From contig NC_080723.1 of assembly GCF_019097595.1 (NCBI RefSeq), positions 8,097,011-8,161,010 on the forward strand: a stretch of 64,000 nt of DNA, given 5' to 3'. Source of the DNA: Hemibagrus wyckioides (lineage: Eukaryota; Chordata; Actinopteri; Siluriformes; Bagridae). Below the pieces are notes generated by a model that was given only the letters and a program-made list of their open reading frames with translations, made no database searches and had not been told where the DNA came from. Positions within the stretch are counted from its first letter, which is position 1. Each line of letters starts with the position of its first letter. A program made the position numbers and the translations under genes. Positions 21,055-64,000 of this stretch are shown in pieces.

Positions 21055-21215
21055 CTTTTGTAAAGCTGCTTTGAGACAATGTTCATTGTATAAGGCGCTA
21101 TACAAAATAAATTGAATTGAATTATTCATTATTATATTCAGTTCAATTTAATTCAGTTTTATTTGTAAAGCACTTTTAACAATGTCTTAAAGCAGCTTAA
21201 AACAGACATATACAA
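21055..21215. mobile_element. Two L2-type LINE 3' tails in inverted orientation
   Basis: The plus-strand tail reads AAAGCTGCTTTGAGACAATG, then GCGCTATACAAAATAAATTG to about 21122. Next comes a minus-strand version, AATTCAGTTTTATTTGTAAA then GCACTTTTAACAATGTC and AAGCAGCTTAAA. These are the 3' hairpin-like ends of L2/CR1-type fish LINEs. No coding part is attached to either. Confidence 0.65.
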
Positions 21216-21239
21216 ATTCAGAATAAAACATATTTCAGA

Positions 21240-21330
21240 AGAAGTCAGAAGTCAGAAAGACCTTTATTACCAAGTATGTTTACACACACAAAGAATTTGA
21301 CTCGGCAACAGGAGCTCCTGTGCAGAAGAA
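21240..21330 (-). repeat. Dispersed fish repeat tail
   Basis: AGACCTTTATTACCAAGTAT and GTTTACACACACAAAGAATT match a phrase common at the 3' ends of dispersed fish retroelements, here in minus orientation. Family uncertain. Confidence 0.4.
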
Positions 21331-21879
21331 AGTATGGTCATAGAGCAAACATACATGATAGTGCAGACATACATAGAAATGACACAGTAGAGATGGAATA
21401 TAACATGAATCTAGGAAAAACAGAGAATTAAATGTTATTTACAGTTCTGTAGTTTACATGTAGTTTTAGTTTAAATGTACATTATGAGGAAGGAAGAAAC
21501 TTTGAGAGGACCCCGACTCAAAAGGGAACAAATCCTCATCTGGGTGACACATACATGAAAATATGATGTGGTTCTTTGGGTATCTGTATATAGTAAGATC
21601 CAGGGAATGGGTTGCTCACTCTGTACATATGGAAAATTGATTAATTAAAAGGGGAAAAAAACACCACAACAACAACACTTGCTGCAGTCCGTTCAGACGT
21701 TTGAAACTGCTCTGACTTTGACCCTGATTGGATCAGTTCCACAATGTAATCAGTTGCTGGTTACACTGATAATTTACAAACTCTACAAACACTAATGGAC
21801 AGACAAACACATGGACAAGCCTAAAACATAATTCCAAATGTACATAATAATAATTGACATAATGTTTTTTAGAACAGCT
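21331..21879. other. Intergenic DNA, nothing recognised
   Basis: No coding or repeat structure recognised. Confidence 0.35.
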
Positions 21880-22180
21880 TCAATCAGCCTTCTGCAACTC
21901 TACTGGAGGATAAACACCAATAGATATTTCTTCAATAGGTGCAATGGTGGTGGAGGGCACTGTCTAAAACCCCAAAATCTCCCAATGCTGATCTATTTGA
22001 TCTGGTTGCGATCCAGTGACAATGAAGGTCATATCCTTGTGGAGAGGGATATTTTCATCCTGGAAGAGACCACACCCATCAACAAATGGAACGAAATGTT
22101 TCTTCACAGGATAAAGGTAATGAGTCAGAATCACTTAGTGTTGATGTGGCATGACTTTTCCTTGTAATAATGTACGTGAA
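21880..22180 (-). mobile_element. Tc1-like transposase fragment, decayed
   Basis: Minus-strand translation gives GCGLFQDENIPLHKDM, then IDQHWEILGF, i.e. the second catalytic Asp region and the block after the catalytic Glu of a Tc1-type transposase. The intervening part and both ends are eroded. It resembles the relic at 1235-1500 in inverse orientation. Confidence 0.6.
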
Positions 22181-22234
22181 TTAGCAGATGCCTGAAGAAT
22201 GCCAAAAAAGCATGAAAGTGCCACTGATTTGTAC

Positions 22235-22732
22235 TTATTTTCTCAACCTCAATTTTCTGTGTGTGTGTGTATGTAAAAACAAGCTTTTTTTAAGGACAGA
22301 TGTTTGGAAGAGCAAAAATTGTAAAGAAGAAATGATTCTTTTAGCTTTTTTGTTTTAATGAATTGTTTCTATTGATTTGGCAAACACTTTTTGGCAAAAA
22401 AGTGAGGCACAGTACAGATCTAACATAGAGCTATTAAGAAGTGTCAGCACATGCTGTAATTTGCCACAACTTACCATAAACAAGTGCTGATTATTTGTAA
22501 GAGGAACAAAGAACCATAAGGGGTGAAATAATACTAGCACTCAGTACTGTTAACACTAATCACAATGAAGCCATTTAACTACAAATACTTTAATTGATAG
22601 GACACTAAGGACCCACTGGGGTCAGTTGATAAAGTCTAAGAATAATGTGCCAGATAATAATAGAACACACTATTATGCGTATTGGAGATCTTTTGAGTGG
22701 AATGAGAATGAAAAATGGCTTCAGCATCTGAG
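22235..22732. other. Intergenic DNA, nothing recognised
   Basis: A short GT run near 22258-22272. Otherwise unremarkable AT-rich sequence. Confidence 0.35.
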
Positions 22733-22895
22733 ATATGGAGTTGGTATGGAAGATTGCTCGTATGGTGTTGGTATGGTATTAGTATGGTAGATTGTTAGAA
22801 TGGTATTGGTATTGTAAATTGTTGATATGGTGTTGGTATGGTAAATTGTTGATATGGTGTTGGTATGGTAAATTGTTGGTATGGTAAATTGTTTA
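22733..22895 (+). repeat. Tandem repeat, 27-bp-like unit (TTGGTATGGTAAATTGTTGA)
   Basis: About six imperfect copies of GTTGGTATGGTAAATTGTTG plus GATATGGT-like sequence. The last units are nearly identical. Minus-strand translation gives TIYHTNTIS repeats, which are not a real protein. Confidence 0.9.
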
Positions 22896-22899
22896 AAAG

Positions 22900-24129
22900 T
22901 ACAGAAGCCACTCAAGGTTTTCAGGGTTTTCATGCAGCAGCTGTATCTAGTAAAGATTTTGCACCCATACAGAAGCGTATGAATGCCAGCAGGACCAGAT
23001 CCTTTGACTGTAGATCTATCTGATTAAATTGTTATTCTGTCTTCCCAGTGATGGAAATGCTTGTTTCTGGTGGTTCTTTGCTTGTTCATTATGAAGTATT
23101 CTGTTTTGGAGACTAAACATGATACTGGCACTCCTCTTGCTGGTTTGCTGTGTTATGTGGACTGAATATACAAAGGATGTGATATATCAGTGAAAAATGA
23201 CTGCAGGTTTGTTGACTGTTTTTGTTAGCTGTTTCAAAATTTGAGCTATTTGTGATGGACCCATCCAGCAGCAACTTCTTTTAGGGAATACAAATACACT
23301 ATTACGCAAATACACCGAATACAAATACACTATTCACACACACACGCACGCACGCACACACACACACACACATACTGTTCACAGTAAACCTATGATGTGT
23401 TCTATTTCATACTACCACACATGCAGTTATGTAGTACTGTATAGTTTTATCTAGCTCTGCATTATAATAGCATCAGTATTCAGCAACATCAGTAATTGTT
23501 TCCTTTCACTGTGTTCTACACCAGCTGTATATAGTCAGACATCCTGAGCTTAGCTGAAATTACTGCTTTCTAAGCTGAAGCCACATACAGCAGGAATTCG
23601 CTATCCAAGTGTTGCCATCCATGTATGTTGAGAGTCAGCTCACTTTTCCACTCCTCAGCAAAAGAGCAAACTGACAATTTAAAAACAATTGAACTAACAT
23701 CCAGAAATGGATCTCTATTCTCTAGAAGCAGACTGTGATAACCACCCCCTAATTGTCAGTGGTAGAGATTGGACTGGGTGCTGAGATACAAGCTCACATT
23801 GCCAATAGGTGCACAATATAGTCAGCATGAAGCTTTATCCACTCAGATAATTAAAGTCGCAAAGCAAATTTGGGCAGGCCATTATGTGCAGTTCCGGTTG
23901 CTGCTATGGATGCTTGGATTGTTGATCACAGCTGCAGCAGTAATTCAGTTATTAGACTTATCAGCTGGTGGCTCAACCCCAAATGCCAGAGAGAGAAATG
24001 TGTCCTCATCCCAGTGAGAGGGACATAAGCCCCAGCTCCCTGGAGGATCAAGGCATTTCTACAGACAGGGGTCCACCTGGAAGTGGTGTCACAGAGAACA
24101 TGGGACCATATAGCATGGGAATGACAGAT
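22900..24129. other. Intergenic DNA with a (CA)n tract
   Basis: A CA/CG microsatellite lies at about 23336-23372. No supported gene. Confidence 0.4.
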
Positions 24130-24310
24130 CACATCAATCAGCTGTAACTGTCTGACCTTAGTGCAGCTTTTGACAACATTGATTATATTAATATTGACAG
24201 ACTAGAAAATGTTGTTGGAGTTAAAGTAATGGCTCTCTCCTGACTCAGGTCTCATTTGACTAATTGTTATTAGTGTGTAGATGTAAATGGTGACTTCAAG
24301 TTCAGCCCTA

Positions 24311-25447
24311 CACTATATTGCCAAACGTTTCGGGACACTTCTCCAAATCATTGAATTCAGGTGTTCCGTGGCCACAAGGTGTATAAAATCAAGCACCTAG
24401 GTATGCAGACTGCTTCTACAAACATTTGTGAAAGAATGGGTCGATCTTAGGAGTGAAGAAGTGTGGTACCGTGATAGGTTGCCATCTGTGTAATAAGTCC
24501 ATTTGTGAAATTTCCTCACTACTAAATATTCCAGGGTCAACTGTTAGTGGTATTATAATAAGGTGGAAGCAACTGGGAACACCATCAACTCAGCCACAAA
24601 TTGTTAGGCCAAAAACAGGCTAAAATCACAGAGCGGGGTCAGAGCATGCTGAGGCACACAGTCAATGGCTACAGATCTCCAAACTTCATGTGGCCTTCAG
24701 ATTAGCTCAAGAACAGTGTGTAGAGAGCTTCAGGGAATAGGTTTTCATGGCCAAGCAGCTGCATCCAAGCCTTACATCACCAAGTGCAATGCAAAGCATC
24801 GGATGCAGTAGTGTAAAGCATGCCGCCACTGGACTCTAGAGCAGTGGAGCAGTGTTCTCTGGAGTGACGAATCGTGCTTCTCTGTCTGGCAATCCGATGG
24901 ATGGCTCTGGGTTTGGTGGTTGGCAGGAGAACAGTACTTGCCTGACTGCATTATGCCAAATGTAAAGTTTGAGGGGATTATGGTGTGGGGTTGTTTTTCA
25001 GGGCTTGGGCTTGACTGCTTAGTTCCAGTGAAAGGAACTCTTAATGCTTCAGCATACCAAGACATTTTGAATAATTTCATGCTCCTAACTTTGTGGGAAC
25101 AGTTTGGAGATGGCCTCTTCCTGTTCCAACATGACTGCACACCAGTGCACAAAGCAAGGTCCATAAAGATATGGATGAGCGAGTTTGATGTGGAAGAACT
25201 TGACTGGCCTGGACCTCAACCTGACAAAACAACTTTGGGATGAATTACTTCTACAGGAATGGTCAAAAATTCCCATAAACACAATCCTAAACCTTGTGGG
25301 TGGAAAGCCTTTCAAGAAGAGTTGAAGCTCATATAGCTGCAAAAGGCGGGCCAACAAAATATTAAATCCTATGGATTAAGAATGGGATGTCATTAAAGAT
25401 CATGTGCATGTAAAGGCAGATGTCCCAAAACAATTGGCAATATAATG
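24311..25447 (+). mobile_element. Old Tc1-like element nested in a LINE
   Basis: The left end CACTATATTGCCAAACGTTT and right end CAATTGGCAATATAATG are inverted repeats flanked by TA on both sides. It is related to the 1248-bp family but has diverged terminal repeats (TTTCGGGACA instead of AGTATTCGCT inside) and many indels, so it belongs to a sister subfamily or an older wave. Length 1137 bp. Confidence 0.85.
24436..25365 (+). pseudogene. Tc1 transposase, multiply disrupted
   Basis: Recognisable pieces: helix-turn-helix region from MGRS, SGLQIS-like and SRTV..EL.G segments, WSDESC-like region, then an open piece with [20 protein letters not shown] and [19 protein letters not shown]. The NPIEHLW motif carrying the catalytic Glu is lost in a deletion near 25215, where the sequence reads PQPDKTTLG. 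At least four frame breaks occur. Confidence 0.8.
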
Positions 25448-25924
25448 TACCTCTGGGAAAAATAATTCACAAGCATTATATAACCTTCACTGTTATGCTG
25501 ATGATACAGTTAATATGTTTCAGCAAAGCCAGATGAGAAACACCAGCTTAATACATTTGAGAAATGTGTAAAGGAAATTAGACAGTGGATGCTTATTAAC
25601 TTAATTAACTACATGATGCAGAAATACTAGTTAATGTTTTTGTTAGATTATTGTAATGCCTTACTCTCTCTCTTATCCACACTGCACAGGCTCCCAGTCA
25701 AATTTCACACTGATTCTGAAATACTAATACTGACCTATAAAGCACTGAATGGTCTTGTGCCACTCTGCCAGGGTGAAATTCTGGTCTTTAATGATCCAAC
25801 ACGCCTTGGTGCAGAATACTATTTGTTGGTAGCTTGAATAACACAGACTAAATTAAGGGGCAGCGCTTTCCCTTACAAAACCCCACAGTTATAGACCAGC
25901 CTTTGATATAGTGTTTGAGTCACA

Positions 25925-27030
25925 CATTCACTCAGAGGATACAGTGGTGCTTTGGACATACTGTCATACACCCGAAAGAATGGAATCTACATTGCAAGTG
26001 GGAAAAGTTTGGCAGGGCACAGATAGACCTCTTTGCCATTGCTAGATAAACTCATTATTAACTCTCTGGTGGAGCAGGACGGTCTGTTAGGTCAGGATGC
26101 ATTGGCCCTCCACTGGCTTCACTACCTGCTGTATGTGCTTTCACCTCTACCAACAGTGTGCTGCCAACCTGCAGGGACTCGTCAAAAATATTTCAGGGAC
26201 AGATAGCTGTACGCAGTACCTGTAAAATATAGAGTGTATATGGATTATCTGCACACTGTTAAATTTTTGGGATGGAAAAAATGTAATCAAGATAAATCAT
26301 GCCAGAACTTTTTCCAAATTAAAATTCAAGTGAAAAACAAAGAAAAACTTTTAAGAGGTAAAAACAAGAGAATTTTGTTTCTCAGAGAGAAATTAAAAAA
26401 AAAGGTCTTATAGTTACTGTGTTTAAGTAGAGCAAATATTGTGTAAGCAAATATTTGTGTCCCTTCATAAGACCATATTTTTAGGGTTAGTGTTTAGTGA
26501 TGTAAGAGATGCTGTGTTCAAATGTCAGTGCTACTACTTCCCAGCTACCCCACAGTGCCAATTTTAGCAGAGAAGAAAGCTTTTAAATGAAGCAGCAGCT
26601 TAAAGCTGATGGTGGTGAGCCACCTAGAAGATTAGCAGCAGGACTGAACAGCAGGTTGAGCAAAGGCAAGATCCAGAGCCTCGATCTGCTATCCACAGAT
26701 GGCAGATATTCACTCAGCCTTCCAGACCTATCCCTCTGTCACTGTGTCAAAAGAGGAAATTTGTGTGAGGCTATAACTAAACACAGACATGGTGAGATGC
26801 TAAGACAGATGAGAGCTTCCCAAAGGCCCTTTTGAGGACATGATGAAACATTTCCTAGAGTAAAATAAGATTTTGAATACCGGAGATAGATAGTATAATT
26901 GTTTCCTTTTAATCTTGATGATCTTTTTCACTGTTTTGTTCTGTCACAGTATTTTTTTCTTAATGAAGTAGTCAACAGAGGCAAAGTTTATATGCTCAGG
27001 GAATAAGTTGGCTCACACAGAAGCCTATCT
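25925..27030. other. Intergenic DNA, no recognised gene
   Basis: An 82-codon plus-strand frame at 26587-26835 (MKQQLKADGGEPPRRLAAGL...) has no domain I recognise and no splice context that I trust. I treat it as unassigned. Confidence 0.35.
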
Positions 27031-27034
27031 GAAG

Positions 27035-27235
27035 AAATTCAGGGCACAATGTGGGGGACATCCTGGATGGGATGCCAACCTATCACAGGACACAATCACA
27101 CACACACACACATTCACACACTACAGGCAATTTAGAGATGCCAATCAGTCTACAAATTGTCTTTGGACTGGGGGAGGAAACCACAGTACCCAGAGGAAAC
27201 CCTAATATGTGGGGCAAACACACACACAATTCTTA
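27035..27235 (+). repeat. Dispersed fish repeat (SINE/LINE 3' type) with CA tract
   Basis: GGACATCCTGGATGGGATGC, GGCAATTTAGAGATGCCAAT, TTTGGACTGGGGGAGGAAAC and CAGAGGAAACCC are phrases of a very common fish dispersed repeat. A (CA)n tract lies at about 27098-27120. Exact family not resolved. Confidence 0.65.
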
Positions 27236-27531
27236 AATACATGCTATGATTAATGTGTAGCATAATTACCCATGACATCAATTAATCGCATGTCGCTACC
27301 AGGATGTTTTAAAAATCATATTCAAATTAATCAATACTGTATACTCTAATATAGTATAAACATAATTAAAAACATATGCAGAACTAACTGCATAATAAGA
27401 CATTGCGCTAAGTAACGTTCTGTAGAATTTTCTTAATACAATAGCATCAACATGTTCTATAATATATAACATCCAATGGCAGCATAACAGGATTAAAAAA
27501 ACATTAACCTGTGAAATGATATGAATACAGT

Positions 27532-27533
<2 letters not shown>

Positions 27534-27584
<51 letters not shown>
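27534..27584. repeat. (TA)n microsatellite
   Basis: About 25 dinucleotides, GATATA...TATAGC. Confidence 0.95.
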
Positions 27585-27585
<1 letters not shown>

Positions 27586-27900
27586 CATAAATGTGGGGAA
27601 TATATTATTCAGGACAATTTATGAAAACAGCTAGTCAGAACATGTCATTACTCCTACTCCAAGATTTTTGGGGGGTAAACTTCCGGTTTGGGACTGACCA
27701 CACCCATTTAGATGATGTCACGTGAATCAAGTCATGTAATTTCTATCAGTAATATTTCGTTGAGCTTATGCTATTTCTTTTTCTTTTCAGGACAAAACAA
27801 TAAATAATGCTAGGTTGAATTTTCCCAATTTACTGGTTGTTCGAGTTTAATTCGAATTCACTCTGTATCAAATCGCGTTTTAATGGTTATTGATTAACGC

Positions 27901-28510
27901 TCGAGCCTACGTCACACAGAGCGGAAATCTGGGTGGGAACGCACGCTGGACTCAACCAATTATAAACTTGCTGACGTCATGTCTGGATCGACAGCGAGAT
28001 CTCACAATTGGCAAGTGAGAAGGCTACATTTTCTTTGATGGACACGGACTTCTAGCCAATCACACGCAAGCAATTGCAGGTCGCCGTCCAATTGCAACAG
28101 GGTTTTCTCCACGGAGGGTGGAGACTGGGTCGTGGCGGCTTTTGGGCGGTCCAGACAGTTTTGTTTCGGAGTTTAGTTGGTAATGTGGCAGTGTGGAGCT
28201 AGGGAGGGGTGACTCGGTGGTTGTTTTAGATGTGGATATACAAACAGACGGGCATATATACTGTATATATGCATAAAACAACATTACAGTAACCTAGCTG
28301 CTGCGGTGAAAGAGCAGATATTCACAGCTGACAGTTGGTGTGTGTTCATCGGGGAGTACAGAGGAGCATGGATCCATAAAGATGTTGGAATTAATCGCCG
28401 CAGAAGATTTTTTCCTTTAAGATATTTATTTAATTTATTTAGTATATTTTTTGTACTTTATATTTTGTACCATCATTTCGGCCGGGTGCCGATATTCAGG
28501 GACTGTGAGG
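27901..28510 (+). promoter_or_regulatory. ptpn12: Putative ptpn12 promoter and 5'UTR
   Basis: The 600 bp before the start codon is richer in CpG than its surroundings. It carries three CCAAT boxes (27956-27960, 28056-28060, 28088-28092) and a perfect CRE palindrome TGACGTCA (27972-27979). A TATAAAC directly follows the first CCAAT but is not clearly a TATA box. Two very short upstream ORFs lie at 28368-28379 and 28382-28420. The transcription start cannot be placed from sequence alone. Confidence 0.55.
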
Positions 28511-63297
<34,787 letters not shown>

Positions 63298-63789
63298 GTG
63301 AGCGTCGACACTTCACTATTCATTCAGCCTCCAGCTTACATGTGGTACTGTGCAAATCATGCATGACTCAAATACCTAATGTTCTTCCAGCTCAAGGGGA
63401 AAAAAACTGGTCACTCACAATAGCAAGGGAAGAGCGGAGATGACCAAAAAAAAAAGCTAATGTGTGTGTGCAAATGTAGAAGGAGGAAGAGTTAACACTT
63501 GGAAAAGAGCCAGGGCTAACATCCTGTTTGTAAGGAAGAGAATTGCAGACATAATGCTCCCGAAATGCCCTTAGAGCCTGAGAATCAGTGCACATCTGGC
63601 ACTGAGAACACACACACACACACGTGAAGCCTCTGTGCAGTAAGCACAGCTCGGACTCTCTGTCCATGGCATCACTCAGACTCACACAACACACACTCTC
63701 CCTTTTCACCACACAGAAACGTATTGTTGAGCAGTTCCAATAAATCCAATCTCAGATGTTCCCAGAAGAACACATGCCCTGAAACTGGT

Positions 63790-64000
63790 TTGAGCTGTGT
63801 ATTTTCGACTGAAGTGCCAGAGCCTGACACAGTGAGAGCTGAAATCATAGTGTATTTAAAGTAAAGTGCTTAAACTGTCTCGGAGCTCAGACTGAAGGCA
63901 AACACAGATTGAATGACTAGTCTGCTTGTGAAATGCTGGTAAAACAAACTATTAGATTTTCTTAAACTCCACTGTCGTCAGTGAAATCTTAACGTTAAAG
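63790..64000. mobile_element. Second copy of the same repeat, cut by the window edge
   Basis: GTCTCGGAGCTCAGACTGAA, GTAAAACAAACTATTAGATT and CAGTGAAATCTTAACGTTAA align in order with the copy at 62200-62430. It is diverged and continues past 64000. Confidence 0.55.

Larger units (their letters stand above)
24130..25920 (+). mobile_element. LINE fragment (L2/CR1-type) split by a Tc1 insertion
   Basis: Upstream of the Tc1 is LSAAFDNIDYINIDRLENV (reverse-transcriptase DLSAAFDT block). Downstream, at about 25485, is NLHCYADDTVNMFQQSQ, containing the YADD catalytic box. LDYCNALLS and LHRLPVKFHTDSEILILTYK follow near 25640-25740, then LINE 3'UTR-like sequence to about 25920. The two halves are collinear across the Tc1, so the Tc1 jumped into an existing LINE. 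Frameshifts and stops make it inactive. Confidence 0.82.

Noticed and set aside
26587..26835. 82-codon plus-strand ORF with plausible composition
   Set aside because: No recognised domain, no clear splice sites and no neighbouring exons. It may be chance.
27950..27970. TATAAAC after a CCAAT box as a TATA promoter for ptpn12
   Set aside because: It is not a good TATA consensus and directly abuts the CCAAT box. The region looks more like a CpG-type promoter.

Overview
The window looks like ray-finned fish nuclear DNA. It is AT-rich and full of CA and TA microsatellites. It carries many Tc1/mariner copies from several families, hAT elements, an L2/CR1-type LINE and fish-style SINEs. An otophysan such as a catfish is my guess from the repeat mix, not something shown. 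Repeat family names here come from memory, without a database.

Two real genes are supported, both only in part, in divergent orientation. On the minus strand are three small coding exons (12257-12170, 11188-11118, 9679-9623). They encode the first 72 residues of gamma-secretase-activating protein (gsap), and the rest probably lies left of the window. On the plus strand are eleven coding exons from 28511 to 63297. They encode residues 1-313 of the cytosolic tyrosine phosphatase PTP-PEST (ptpn12), with the whole catalytic domain intact. The C-terminal tail exons lie right of the window. Neighbouring, divergent GSAP and PTPN12 is the arrangement I recall from human chromosome 7, which supports both calls. 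The two start codons are about 16 kb apart, and the interval is filled by transposons.

Layout. 1-9.6 kb: Tc1 relics, a full-length Tc1 with one nonsense codon (2783-4030), a non-autonomous hAT with a perfect 8-bp target duplication (4913-5833), a SINE and an internally deleted DD36E-type element (8671-9134). 9.6-12.9 kb: gsap 5' exons and promoter. 13-27.5 kb: LINE fragments, a truncated Tc1, a Sleeping Beauty-like element butted against a DD36E-type element, and a LINE split by an old Tc1. 27.9-28.5 kb: ptpn12 promoter. 28.6-54.4 kb: the 25.8-kb first intron of ptpn12. It holds a foldback element, an intact Tc1 with a 343-codon transposase (35075-36322), a further Tc1-like family whose copy has lost its catalytic glutamate, a third Tc1 copy, and a 3.2-kb GGT-rich minisatellite whose first unit is split by a 1166-bp hAT element. 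54.4-64 kb: the remaining ptpn12 exons, with LINE, SINE, hAT and MITE debris in the introns.

I found no undescribed multi-gene system. The most interesting items are the potentially active Tc1 copy, the hAT/minisatellite locus with its seed monomer and higher-order repeats, the TTAA-flanked foldback element, and the gsap micro-exons, which are too short for simple ORF calling.
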